This document shows, piece by piece, positions 1 through 8,593 of a stretch of DNA of 64,000 bases. Source of the DNA: Thermoguttaceae bacterium (lineage in GTDB: Bacteria; Planctomycetota; Planctomycetia; Pirellulales; Thermoguttaceae); NCBI GenBank assembly GCA_017447865.1, contig JAFSMO010000029.1, forward strand, positions 40,568 through 104,567, in the 5' to 3' direction. Both the position numbers and the translations under genes were made by a program. Numbering within the stretch: the first letter of the stretch is position 1; every line of letters starts with the position of its first letter. The notes under the pieces are model-generated. The model worked only from the letters and a program-made list of their open reading frames with translations. It ran no database searches and was not told the origin of the DNA.

Positions 1-768
1 GCGTTCAGAAACACTTTCGAGGATCTGAGGCACGGGAAAATTTCCCAAAATGCAGATGTCATGGATCTTGATCCCGGAACGTTTCTTTTGCCCGCACAGA
101 TCCTGAAGCGGAAAAACGATTTTATCTCGCCAGCCGTGAGGAATCGTGGGCAGTTTGGCGAATGCCGGCGGGATCTTGCCTGTACGGATCAACTCGGGAA
201 GATCGTTCAGATTGAGCGACATGTTATTTTCCTCCGAGACCGCGGCCAATTCCGCATCCCGGACGATTACGTCGCACCAATCGTCCGAAATGATGCTCTC
301 AAGATAGGGCATTAACTGCAAAAGCAGCGTGGTTTTTCCGCTGCTTGCGCCTCCGAGAAGAAGGATCCCGCGGTCTCCCAAAGAAAACCCGGCACTATGA
401 ATCCCCTGGCGTTTGCTGGAGGACATCAGAAAGCTGCCAATTCCCGCCGCCATGCTCTTAAAATGCCCGTAGTGACAAATCCCCCCGATCGCGAAACGCT
501 TCCGGTTTACCAACGTTTCATAGTAAGATTCAGGGGGCCTGTTCCAGTCTTGCGTCCGCTTGTCTTCCAATAAATAACACAATTTCCCCCTGGGACTCGC
601 TGTGGGTTCTGCCTCCTGTTGGTACATCCTGAAATAATTCATCAGCAGTTCCGAATCCGTTGCGACCTCCAGCACCATTTCATGGGAATGGTTCCAGAAT
701 TTCCCCCGGTATAATCGGGAAAATCTCCCTATCAATTTCTGGGGAAACCATCGGGTGTAGATTTGCAT
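1..768 (-). CDS. HPr-kinase-like P-loop kinase, 3' end outside window
   Basis: The reading frame opens with ATG at 766-768 and stays open to base 1, so at least 256 residues are present and the C-terminus is missing. Around residues 120-145 it carries the Walker A motif GGASSGKTTL preceded by GDRGILLL. This glycine-rich loop, followed by ISDDW, resembles HPr(Ser) kinase/phosphorylase-fold proteins that are linked to sugar or cell-surface gene sets rather than to the PTS. The start lies 8 bases after the stop of the upstream epimerase, so the two genes are very probably co-transcribed and translationally coupled. The exact substrate cannot be told. A general P-loop ATPase is the alternative. 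Confidence 0.7.
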   Translation of the reverse strand, partial: MQIYTRWFPQKLIGRFSRLYRGKFWNHSHEMVLEVATDSELLMNYFRMYQQEAEPTASPRGKLCYLLEDKRTQDWNRPPESYYETLVNRKRFAIGGICHYGHFKSMAAGIGSFLMSSSKRQGIHSAGFSLGDRGILLLGGASSGKTTLLLQLMPYLESIISDDWCDVIVRDAELAAVSEENNMSLNLNDLPELIRTGKIPPAFAKLPTIPHGWRDKIVFPLQDLCGQKKRSGIKIHDICILGNFPVPQILESVSER

Positions 769-776
769 TGGAAACC

Positions 777-1691
777 TCAAATAAAGTCCTGAAGTGAGGA
801 GCGAAGCCCTTGACGCAGCAGCGTCGGTTCAAGCCCCAGCTCGCTGACCGTTTTTTGGTTACTTAACGTAACATCAAATGGGCGCAAGTTTTCAGGGGAA
901 TGGAAAGCTCGGATCATTTCCGGTTTTCCGATCAATCTGGCGACCTCCAAGGCGATCTCATACCTGCTGAATCTCTCGCTTCCGCAGCAGTGAAAGACTC
1001 CTTTTTTCCGGAGTCGAATGATGGTTTCCAGGCCCCGAACCAAGTCATCGATAAAGGTCGGATTGCAGAAAATGTTATCTGCCATCTCGACGGTCTGGTT
1101 CCTCTGGCATCGATATGCGGTCCAGTGGATCAGATGGGACTGGTTTTGGATTTCATCCTGAAGCCAGTTCTGGCAATAAACCTGATATTCCTCCGGATGC
1201 ATCGGACCATACACCAAAGCGGTACGCACAACCGAGGACTCCGGGAAAAGTTTAAGCAGATACTCATTTACGGTTTTCATAATGCCGTACGCGTTGGCAG
1301 GCGACGGCGGGTCATTTTCAGCTGAAGGATGATTCACGGCTCCGCCAAAAGCCATGTCGGACGAAATTCCAATTAAATGAACATCCCGATGAAAGGCGTA
1401 TTCATAAAACGGGATTCCCGAAAACACGTTGACCTGAAGGGCATGAAGATTGTTTTCGCACGTGTCCAATCCCTTGATCGCTCCATTCAAAACGATCGTG
1501 TCCGGCTGGAAACGGTTCAGAACTTCACAGATTTTGTCATGATCGCATAAATCGGCAATTTCAATTGGAATATCATCATTCCAGCGGTCCAAACATCGGT
1601 CAATTCCCAGGGATTCGATGCCGTTTTCGCATAAATAACGCAACAGAAAGCTGCCAATAAAACCATTGGCTCCTGTAATCAACACTTTCAT
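777..1691 (-). CDS. NAD(P)-dependent epimerase/reductase (extended SDR, RmlD-like)
   Basis: This is a 304-residue extended short-chain dehydrogenase. The N-terminal Rossmann motif GANGFIG (residues 7-13) binds NAD(P), followed by a nucleotide-sugar-type layout with an AYGIMK segment (YxxxK catalytic pair) near residue 140 and VVRTALVYGP after it. The length and the motif VITGANGFIG-type start fit dTDP-4-dehydrorhamnose reductase or a UDP-sugar epimerase. The ATG follows AGAGAGG with five bases of spacing. A strong sigma70-type promoter sits about 70 bases upstream. It heads a two-gene unit with the HPr-kinase-like gene. The exact sugar substrate is not predictable. Confidence 0.85.
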   Translation of the reverse strand: MKVLITGANGFIGSFLLRYLCENGIESLGIDRCLDRWNDDIPIEIADLCDHDKICEVLNRFQPDTIVLNGAIKGLDTCENNLHALQVNVFSGIPFYEYAFHRDVHLIGISSDMAFGGAVNHPSAENDPPSPANAYGIMKTVNEYLLKLFPESSVVRTALVYGPMHPEEYQVYCQNWLQDEIQNQSHLIHWTAYRCQRNQTVEMADNIFCNPTFIDDLVRGLETIIRLRKKGVFHCCGSERFSRYEIALEVARLIGKPEMIRAFHSPENLRPFDVTLSNQKTVSELGLEPTLLRQGLRSSLQDFI

Positions 1692-1765
1692 TATGGCCTC
1701 TCTTTAAAACAAAAAAATCCATCAGGACGACCATTAAACATTGCAAAAAACCTCATTCACATTAT

Positions 1766-1793
1766 ATTATACCACAATCATGGCATTTGGCAA
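1766..1793 (-). promoter_or_regulatory. Sigma70-type promoter of the epimerase operon
   Basis: On the minus strand a -35 box TTGCCA (1788-1793) and a perfect -10 box TATAAT (1766-1771) are separated by 16 bases. The predicted start of transcription is near 1759, leaving a leader of about 68 bases before the epimerase ATG. Confidence 0.7.
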
Positions 1794-1964
1794 TACAGGA
1801 GGATTAAAAAACATCCGTCCGAAGAACGAAACTTCATCGATGTCAGAATAAGCAAACTAACCCTGAAAAACACCAGGTCCTTCCTGGCTCGAAAATGAGA
1901 AATGCCAGATTTTTTAGCGTAATTCCACTTGGCTATCCGTTTTGCCTGGTGAACGAAGGTCGAA

Positions 1965-2010
1965 AGGTGGGAACCTGACAATGGAAATGCCGTTGTCAAG
2001 GGACCCACCT
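1965..2010. repeat. Long two-part palindrome downstream of operon A
   Basis: AGGTGGG (1965-1971) pairs with CCCACCT (2004-2010), and inside it TGACAATGG (1976-1984) pairs with CCGTTGTCA (1990-1998, one G-T wobble) around a 5-base loop. It lies about 26 bases after the last stop codon of operon A (2036), so it may end or protect that transcript, but no T-run follows it on the minus strand. The rest of the 1692-2035 gap holds only the epimerase promoter; I see no convincing gene. Confidence 0.5.
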
Positions 2011-2035
2011 GACCGGTAATTATGGATCAACGCCG

Positions 2036-2332
2036 TTATGCCTGGGGAACATTCCCATCCGGAACATCGATGGAAAGGAGGTATTGGGAGATCATCGCCC
2101 CGGGAACCGAATCACAGGCGGGAATGGGGGCGGTTTGAATGGACACAATGCTCCAGCCACGACTCAAATAAATTTCCAGGGTTTCAGAACCCCCAAATTG
2201 AAATTCAACTTCGTCGGTCTTTGGATTATAGTGCTTCGTTTCGGTTGAAATTTCAGCAATATACCAGCCTCCATTATCATCATTTTCATGATACTGCCTG
2301 AACGCAACAGGAACCAATTTGAACAGTTTCAT
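2036..2332 (-). CDS. Small hypothetical protein at the end of operon A
   Basis: This is a 98-residue protein with no motif that I recognise. It is probably soluble, with alternating beta-like stretches (WYIAEIST, EVEFQFGG, WSIVSIQTAP) and no signal peptide or membrane segment. The start is well supported by AAAGGAGA six bases before the ATG. It follows the GAP1-like gene by about 150 bases in the same direction and is the last gene before a large palindrome. It could be an immunity-type or sensor partner of the GTPase system. That is inference from position only. Confidence 0.55.
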   Translation of the reverse strand: MKLFKLVPVAFRQYHENDDNGGWYIAEISTETKHYNPKTDEVEFQFGGSETLEIYLSRGWSIVSIQTAPIPACDSVPGAMISQYLLSIDVPDGNVPQA

Positions 2333-2480
2333 CTGTTCTCTCCTTTCAAAGTTAAAAACACACGGAAAATCCGTAACCCAACAATAAAATAACCGAGGGG
2401 AACTTCTCCCTTAATATGTGAAAATAATTCGATGCAATTTTCAGATTCTCCTCATATTCCAGTTCTGCAAAACGGAGTAC

Positions 2481-3899
2481 TCATAATTCGGATTGGGTAT
2501 TCGTTTCTGCAGGGGTATTTTGAAATTTTTCCAAATGACTATGGAACCTGGAAGTAACCAATAATAAACTGATGTAAACAAGTATCAAAAAAATAAGAAG
2601 AAAGAGTACAGCCCCGAAACAGCTTTTCTTGGGTTTTGCAGAAGGCTGGTTTATGGGAAGTTTCTTCTCTTGGGTCGACTTCGGGACGGGAACGGCTCCG
2701 TTCGATGCCGGTTTAGGAGACGGAGGAGCCAATGGCAGTGGTTCTCCATTAAGTACGCGTATAAGAGGCTGGCGAAATTGGGAGTTTTCCCGAATTTCAT
2801 TCAGTGTTTTTTGTTTCAAAAGAAGGTTTAGTAGTTTTATCTGACCTTCCGGATTTAATTGGTACAAAAACTCGAATGCTTTTTTTAGATCTTGTGCTAA
2901 AACACATTCTTCTGCCGCAGAATAAAGTTCAGGCACTTTTAATGGAGATGCAAGATCATTGGTTTTTTTCTTGATCTTGAGCTTCCAAAAATCATTCAGT
3001 ATCCCGAAATCATGATAATAATTCTCTGGAACCTGTTTGAATAGGTTTTGAATCTTGCCCCAATTCCCTTTCTGAATTTCGTCGATCCAATCAGCAATAA
3101 ATGGGAGTTCCTCTTCCTTGGGCTCTGCTTCTCTGGGGAATAAACGCACTTGAGGGTTCATTCGTAAATTATTTATTGGAATTTGTTCAGATTCCGGGAA
3201 AGTTTCCCCCATTGTTGAAAAGGTGGTTACATTATAAGATAACCCTTCCCTTGGTTTCTCGTAGGTTGAAAATGTAAGCGATTCCCAGTATGTTTGCGGC
3301 AAAAAACGGGTAAGCCCCCAAAGACAAAATGCCGTTTCCTCTGGTTTGCAGCATAGCACGATGTACTCATCGGGCTTCCGAACGAGCCAGTTCTGGAGCA
3401 GAAACCGGAAAAGATCCGCATGACTGGAGTCCTGAATAAAATTCAAGAACGTTTCATCGTTGATTTTGCCGGGGAGAAAGTCTGAAATTTGAACATCCGG
3501 CAAAATCTTTGGTATGTCCAGAGAATCACACGTTTGCCAAAATGGACTCCCCCAGAGTTCCAATGCTTTCTTTGCGTTCCAGTCTTCCGGAAATTTCATC
3601 AGAAGGTGGGCGAAATAGTTTCCTTCCCGTTTAGTTTCCTCATCAGGAAGGGCATATACAGAATGAACAAGTATTTTTTGGTCCGAAACTTTCGTATATC
3701 TCAATGCCTTGGGGGCGAGCTGCAATCTGTCTTCCGGAGAAAAATCCAGCATTTTTTGTGGGGCATGCCAGAAACATTTTGTTTTAAACAATGCTGCCAC
3801 AGCATCTGATATTCCTGAAGATGCTGCTCTTGTCTGATCTCCACCTCGTCCGTTTAAACTATAAAAACTTTGACAAAATGTGTAGTAAATTTGTTTCAT
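2481..3899 (-). CDS. GAP1-like GTPase-associated protein with C-terminal membrane anchor
   Basis: This is a 472-residue protein. The N-terminus (QIYYTFCQS...GRGGDQTRAASSGI, residues 3-30) matches the pattern of GAP1 N-terminal domains (Y-T, then Q..aaSpGl), and residues ~150-240 (LTFSTYEKP, VTTFS) fit the GAP1 middle region. A low-complexity Pro/Ser/Lys linker (~385-425) leads to one hydrophobic helix at ~430-450 (FGAVLFLLIFLILVYISLLL), so the protein is probably tethered to the membrane. It overlaps the GTPase stop by four bases (ATGA-type). GAP1 proteins are known from comparative genomics as obligate neighbours of double-GTPase proteins in conflict systems; their biochemical role is not established. 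Family assignment is by eye. Confidence 0.65.
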   Translation of the reverse strand: MKQIYYTFCQSFYSLNGRGGDQTRAASSGISDAVAALFKTKCFWHAPQKMLDFSPEDRLQLAPKALRYTKVSDQKILVHSVYALPDEETKREGNYFAHLLMKFPEDWNAKKALELWGSPFWQTCDSLDIPKILPDVQISDFLPGKINDETFLNFIQDSSHADLFRFLLQNWLVRKPDEYIVLCCKPEETAFCLWGLTRFLPQTYWESLTFSTYEKPREGLSYNVTTFSTMGETFPESEQIPINNLRMNPQVRLFPREAEPKEEELPFIADWIDEIQKGNWGKIQNLFKQVPENYYHDFGILNDFWKLKIKKKTNDLASPLKVPELYSAAEECVLAQDLKKAFEFLYQLNPEGQIKLLNLLLKQKTLNEIRENSQFRQPLIRVLNGEPLPLAPPSPKPASNGAVPVPKSTQEKKLPINQPSAKPKKSCFGAVLFLLIFLILVYISLLLVTSRFHSHLEKFQNTPAETNTQSEL

Positions 3900-5116
3900 T
3901 TTTTCTCCTTTTTAGCAGCTATGTGTCCAAGTTCATACAAAATCCAGAGTAATGGATCTGCAATATTGATAGGGTCTATAGATTGCAAATTGGCATCAGG
4001 TGGATGTCCTACAGGCGGATGTCCTAATGAAGCCATTCCGAAGAGTTTCCAGTTTGAATATTGTTTCAAGTTCGCGAGTACATCTTTGATTTCGCGCTTG
4101 TCCAGGAAATCATAAAGATGTTCGGATGTTTCATCAACGGCCTTTTTATTGAACCCCTGGGCGTGGCAATGATCGTAAAAAACGGATTCATGAAGTCCTT
4201 CCAACGGTTGACCATCAGGACGCAATTCGTCAAATTTCGAGATAACGACCGCTAATGGAGTTTTCACCTGCTTATCCTTACGGTAGTGTGGGTTGTAACG
4301 GGCCATTGCATTTGTAATCGTTGCAAAAGTATCAAAATACTCGCTTTGATTAATAGTATTTCGCATACCCCGTAATTTGTATGATGTTGGGTCCAGAAGG
4401 ATGATGATTCCGGAAGCATGTGAAATATAACTGGAGTGAATCTGAATTTCGGCTTCAGCAAAACCTTCACCTGCTGCGTCAAAAAGGATTAAATCCACGG
4501 GACGATGATGAGAGAATGGATTCAGAATTCTCTGCCAGATTGTAAATTTGTCAAGTTTCAAACAATACAGCATAGGACTCAGGCTAATCTTGGGAGTTGG
4601 CGGCACTGCCATCATTTGTTCCAGATTATCTCCGTAACGCTCTCGATACAACGTGTCGGAGTTGGCCATTTTCCCATCGGTATTATAACTGTCCAGAGCT
4701 TCCAGGCTTAATGAAATTTCTTTCGCATATCGCGTCCGCAATGATGGAATAAGTACACCGAAAAAATTGCCTTTTCCAGAATTACGATAACCAATAACTG
4801 CAATTACATTCCCTTGTTTACCACTATTTGCCAAAGTGTTCGGAAGTGTCATGTGACAATGGGGGCATATTCTCCTTTTTTTATCAAGGGACCTTGAGTA
4901 ATAGAAGTAACCAATCAATTTATGCCAGAATCCTTGAATTTCCTTAACCGGATAATTGTCCGGGTGTTCTTCCACGCGTCTATCGAAAAATGCAGCTTGT
5001 ACAGGATCTTTTTCCTTATGATTGTCCGAATAATCACGAAATGGTGCGTGACCAATGTGAAATTCGTGAAAGCAAAAGGGACAAAAGACTTTGCTGTTGG
5101 GAAACGTAAAAGGCAT
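3896..5116 (-). CDS. Zinc-ribbon TRAFAC-type GTPase (double-GTPase 2-like)
   Basis: This is a 406-residue protein. Cys pairs CPFC (12-15) and CPHC (84-87) form a zinc ribbon in front of a P-loop GTPase: GYRNSGKG (109-116), DAAGE (213-217, switch II DxxGE) and SKFD (293-296, in place of NKxD). The layout (split zinc ribbon, then CP.CH.xLP directly before the P-loop) is that of DO-GTPase2 proteins found next to GAP1 genes. Oddly, the Walker A Ser/Thr after GK is Gly116, which could weaken Mg-nucleotide binding. AGGAG lies eight bases before the ATG. Expected role: the NTP-switch component of operon A, paired with the GAP1-like protein that it overlaps. Confidence 0.72.
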   Translation of the reverse strand: MPFTFPNSKVFCPFCFHEFHIGHAPFRDYSDNHKEKDPVQAAFFDRRVEEHPDNYPVKEIQGFWHKLIGYFYYSRSLDKKRRICPHCHMTLPNTLANSGKQGNVIAVIGYRNSGKGNFFGVLIPSLRTRYAKEISLSLEALDSYNTDGKMANSDTLYRERYGDNLEQMMAVPPTPKISLSPMLYCLKLDKFTIWQRILNPFSHHRPVDLILFDAAGEGFAEAEIQIHSSYISHASGIIILLDPTSYKLRGMRNTINQSEYFDTFATITNAMARYNPHYRKDKQVKTPLAVVISKFDELRPDGQPLEGLHESVFYDHCHAQGFNKKAVDETSEHLYDFLDKREIKDVLANLKQYSNWKLFGMASLGHPPVGHPPDANLQSIDPINIADPLLWILYELGHIAAKKEKK

Positions 5117-5173
5117 CCGATTTTCTCCTTATTTCAATTATCTTAATATACACATTTGGGCGGATTTGCCATT

Positions 5174-6490
5174 CTATCCTTCTTTATATATGATTGCTCT
5201 GGAATTTACGCCAGGGGAAGAATATAGGCGTCCATCGTGTTCTACCTGACTGAAAACTGTAATATATAGTTGAAACGGAAAATCGATCTTTTTCCGGAAT
5301 GGGTGATTAATCCACTCCCGATTGAAAATCACGGGGTTAATACCAGCAAAATCTTCCGGGTTTTCCGCATGTCGATCAGTACGAAACAAAATTTTTATCG
5401 ATTTAATGTCAGGGACTGAGGCCCAATTAAAAGCCATAACACAATCTCCAATTCCAGAATCAAACCACGCATTGTAAATCTGGATGTCGGGAGGTCCTCC
5501 AATCCAAAAAGGAATTCCAGGCTGAAACCACTCCTCCCCAAGTTTTACGAGAGGAAGAATTTTAAAGATCGCGTACTTTGTATTATCGGTTGGAATCGTG
5601 TACGATGCCTTACAATCACCATCCTGCATCATTAGATGATAAAACTTATGCTCACGAAAATCATCTCCGAGCTTTGGGAAGGTATCCTTTGGAATTAACA
5701 TTCCATCAGGAACTATTTGTTGAGGATCCATTATCCGGAATATGACATTTCTCACCGTTGGGTCCCAACTCAAATTTACCGTGTTTCCATTTGTTTGAGC
5801 TTTTACTTTTAATGGAGGAATATTAGTGTCCAGTTTTTTCCAAAATGTTGTGTCTCCCAAGTTTATGTACATATCTTCGGGAATCTTTTTTTGGCACATC
5901 ATTTTAATGATGGACTTTGCCGGCTCTGTATTAAAAAACGGTAATTTCAAGGAACAAAACCACTTGCCTAACGCTTCAAATGCCGCAGCCTGATCTTTGG
6001 AATTCGAAACTCTTAAATCACCAATTGGCAATAATACCCAATTTTCACCCCGTTTAGCCACACAAGACGTATTCCATTGAGTATATTCCAATCCTTTATT
6101 ACAAAGCTGATAACATGCAAATGAAACTGCTGCGGCAAATTCAAGCTGACTGTCATTGATGAGAGATATCGACGGTAATAAATCATCTCCTGGCTCAAAA
6201 ACAATTATCATATGCGAATTTTGTACTGGCAGGAAGCCTAAACATTGCAGAAAGTGCGAATCGTTAATAACTGATTTTTGCCAAATTCTCAAAGCAGCTT
6301 CCTGACCTTCATTTTTTCCTCCCCAAATCCAGACGTTTTTTTTATCTATTTGATCCTCCTCCCATGCACGATTTGCGGGGATTATAGTGGACATTTCCCC
6401 CTTGTGTATGCGATAATTGGTTCCTGGAATTTTTTCTTTTACCACAACAGTAGTAGTTGGATTAAGTGGGATAATAGCTGATTCACTCAT
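5174..6490 (-). CDS. Degenerate protein-kinase-like protein with Fn3/Ig-like C-terminus
   Basis: This is a 438-residue protein. Residues ~75-190 resemble a kinase C-lobe: a helix ending YQLCNKGLEYTQW where active kinases have an HRD loop, then NWVLLPIGDLRVS where DFG would stand, but the catalytic Asp residues are absent. Residues ~225-435 read as two beta-sandwich repeats (VNLSWDPTVRNVIFRI..., CVMAFNWASVPDIKSIKILFRT) of fibronectin III or Ig type. It lies between the AAA+ and GTPase genes with gaps of about 60-100 bases, in the same direction. A scaffold or ligand-binding pseudokinase is the best guess; confidence in the fold is modest. Confidence 0.5.
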   Translation of the reverse strand: MSESAIIPLNPTTTVVVKEKIPGTNYRIHKGEMSTIIPANRAWEEDQIDKKNVWIWGGKNEGQEAALRIWQKSVINDSHFLQCLGFLPVQNSHMIIVFEPGDDLLPSISLINDSQLEFAAAVSFACYQLCNKGLEYTQWNTSCVAKRGENWVLLPIGDLRVSNSKDQAAAFEALGKWFCSLKLPFFNTEPAKSIIKMMCQKKIPEDMYINLGDTTFWKKLDTNIPPLKVKAQTNGNTVNLSWDPTVRNVIFRIMDPQQIVPDGMLIPKDTFPKLGDDFREHKFYHLMMQDGDCKASYTIPTDNTKYAIFKILPLVKLGEEWFQPGIPFWIGGPPDIQIYNAWFDSGIGDCVMAFNWASVPDIKSIKILFRTDRHAENPEDFAGINPVIFNREWINHPFRKKIDFPFQLYITVFSQVEHDGRLYSSPGVNSRAIIYKEG

Positions 6491-6587
6491 TACTCATTTC
6501 TCCTTTAAATATAGGTGCAAAAAATGTTCCTGGGATTTCTTCCATTACTGGAACCGCAGTAGTTGGATCAAGTTTTTTGACACGGTT

Positions 6588-8570
6588 TCATTCAATTTGT
6601 GTTACCTTAAGCTCCTTATATCTAATTCCGTTAAGTTCCTTGTTTTGAATTCCAAGTTGTAATTTAACATTTTCAGGAAATTTATTGTCAAAAATCCATT
6701 CTGCAAGCGGTTGTTCGATTTTTACTTCCATTTCGACACGAATTCGACGTCCTCCATAACGCAGATTGGAATGATCCTTCATCTCTTCCTCAATCCACTC
6801 ACAGAGAGTTGATTCCTCAGGGGTGTCAGTTTCACTGCCATTGGAAGTTTCGTAAACGAGCTTACAATGATGAGCATTCGCGGATGCTTCCAGATTTCTC
6901 ATAAACTTGGCAAAAATCCCTCGGACGTACTCGGGCCGCAGCAGGTCGAAAACCAGAATATTATTCCCTAAACGGTTATAGATTTCAGGTCTCTTAAGAT
7001 CGTTAACAAAATAATTCTCCACTTTCTGCAGATAATGTTTCCGAATAAAATCATACGTTAGTTCTTTATCGGGAATTCTATCCATCTGGGGCGACGCAGG
7101 TGATTTATCGTTCTCGGACTGAGAATTCGAACCAATATTGCTTGTAAAGATGATGACAGTCTGCGAAAAATTGACTGTTAGCCCTTTGCCGTCCGTCAAA
7201 CGTCCATCTTCAAGGATTTGCAGGAATTTATCCATCACCTTTCCATCCGCTTTCTCGATTTCATCAAAAAGGAGAATGCTGAAAGGATTATCACGTACAT
7301 AATTTGTAAGCTGCCCACCTTCTTCATAACCCACGTATCCAGGAGGAGCCCCGGTGAGTTTTTCCGCCGCGTGGCTTTGGGCATATTCGCTCATATCGAA
7401 GCGGCGCATACGATCTTCCGAACCAAAAATCAGCTGGGCCAGTGCTTTAGCGAGTTCTGTTTTGCCCACCCCCGTTGGTCCGACAAAAAAGAAAACGCCT
7501 TTGGGTTTTCCGCCTGCTTTGGACTGTGGTGACATGGAAATGCCTACATTGGCCAGCTTGAGCATCTTCACGATGCAATTAACCGCTTCATCCTGACCAA
7601 TCACTCGTTTTTTAATTTCCTCAGCAGCAGTTTCGATTTTATCACGATTGAATGATTCCCATGGATCCTTTACGTCGCCGTAGCGGTAATAGAAAATTAA
7701 GTCTTTGATCTCCTGATGGGAATGTGCACTTCTTTCCGGTTCACTTTCAGCAGTTTGCAAGATAGCCAGTAAGTCCGATATCAGCATTCCTTCCGTATTG
7801 ACGAGGAATGAATCCTCGATTTTCCTAGAATTTTTCTCTTTCAAGCCTGGTTTAAAAAAATGTTTAAAAATTTTGCGGCGTTCCTCTTTATCAGGACGAG
7901 GTATTTGTACAAGAGCAAGGGCTGGATGTTGATAGAACCAGGAAGGGATTGCCTCTAAAGAGGATGCCACAAAAATCATGGCATTTTGGCGACCTTTGAG
8001 TTCCTGCTCCGGCAAATCACCACTGTTCACTTTAAGGATTTTATCGGATAACGGCTTTGTAAGATTTAACGTTTTTCTGAGTTTGACAAGCATTTGACGT
8101 TCTTTCTCTCTCTGTTGCTGAACTGGTGCCAAACGGTCTGTAAACTCAAAAATCGCGGCTATGGGGAGCTGTTCCTTCTGATTGGAACTTTCCATCATTG
8201 CCATTGAATGGTCTTGACGGGTCAGTATATTGCAAATCTCTTCAATGCAGGACAAAGAAGATTCAGGTGTCTTGCTCGCTTTTAGCTTTGGGAGTTCAGA
8301 ATCTTTTAAATCGGGATTTTTGCATACGGTACCCATTTCCGCGATATTAAAATGAATAACACCATGATAGCCGCGTAAAAAAAAGTACTGATCAAGATAT
8401 TCGTCCAGTAAAATCATTTCTGGTTTTTGGGGGCTTTCTGATTTATTCATTTGGGATTTTTTTTCGTCTTCTTCTTTCCTGAAACGGTCATCGACATTCC
8501 CGTAAAGAAGTACGTGCTTTCCACGGCGCAACTGCCGGTCAAGTTCAATCATCCATCTGGGGGCTTCCAT
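6588..8570 (-). CDS. Clp-type AAA+ ATPase, degenerate first ring, active ClpB-like second ring (operon A)
   Basis: This is a 660-residue protein. Residues 1-~290 form a degenerate AAA-like module without Walker A (starting KHVLLYGNVDDRF, with IPRPDKEERRKIF near 230). Residues ~320-530 are a complete ClpA/B D2-type module: GPTGVGKTE (~363), GAPPGYVGYEEGG pore region (~405-417), LLFDEIEKA Walker B (~432), FTSNIGS sensor 1. A D2-small-like C-terminus follows (RYGGRRIR, arginine sensor). No ClpP-binding loop is evident and no ClpP gene is present, so a disaggregase or remodelling role is more likely than proteolysis. The gene is paralogous to the one at 20243-22141 and follows the coiled-coil gene by 23 bases. 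Confidence 0.85.
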   Translation of the reverse strand: MEAPRWMIELDRQLRRGKHVLLYGNVDDRFRKEEDEKKSQMNKSESPQKPEMILLDEYLDQYFFLRGYHGVIHFNIAEMGTVCKNPDLKDSELPKLKASKTPESSLSCIEEICNILTRQDHSMAMMESSNQKEQLPIAAIFEFTDRLAPVQQQREKERQMLVKLRKTLNLTKPLSDKILKVNSGDLPEQELKGRQNAMIFVASSLEAIPSWFYQHPALALVQIPRPDKEERRKIFKHFFKPGLKEKNSRKIEDSFLVNTEGMLISDLLAILQTAESEPERSAHSHQEIKDLIFYYRYGDVKDPWESFNRDKIETAAEEIKKRVIGQDEAVNCIVKMLKLANVGISMSPQSKAGGKPKGVFFFVGPTGVGKTELAKALAQLIFGSEDRMRRFDMSEYAQSHAAEKLTGAPPGYVGYEEGGQLTNYVRDNPFSILLFDEIEKADGKVMDKFLQILEDGRLTDGKGLTVNFSQTVIIFTSNIGSNSQSENDKSPASPQMDRIPDKELTYDFIRKHYLQKVENYFVNDLKRPEIYNRLGNNILVFDLLRPEYVRGIFAKFMRNLEASANAHHCKLVYETSNGSETDTPEESTLCEWIEEEMKDHSNLRYGGRRIRVEMEVKIEQPLAEWIFDNKFPENVKLQLGIQNKELNGIRYKELKVTQIE

Positions 8571-8593
8571 TTGATTATCCTTTCTCTCTTGAA

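Noticed and set aside
1778..2008. Minus-strand 76-codon frame
   Set aside because: It spans the nested palindrome and the epimerase promoter region, has no ribosome site and no family pattern.
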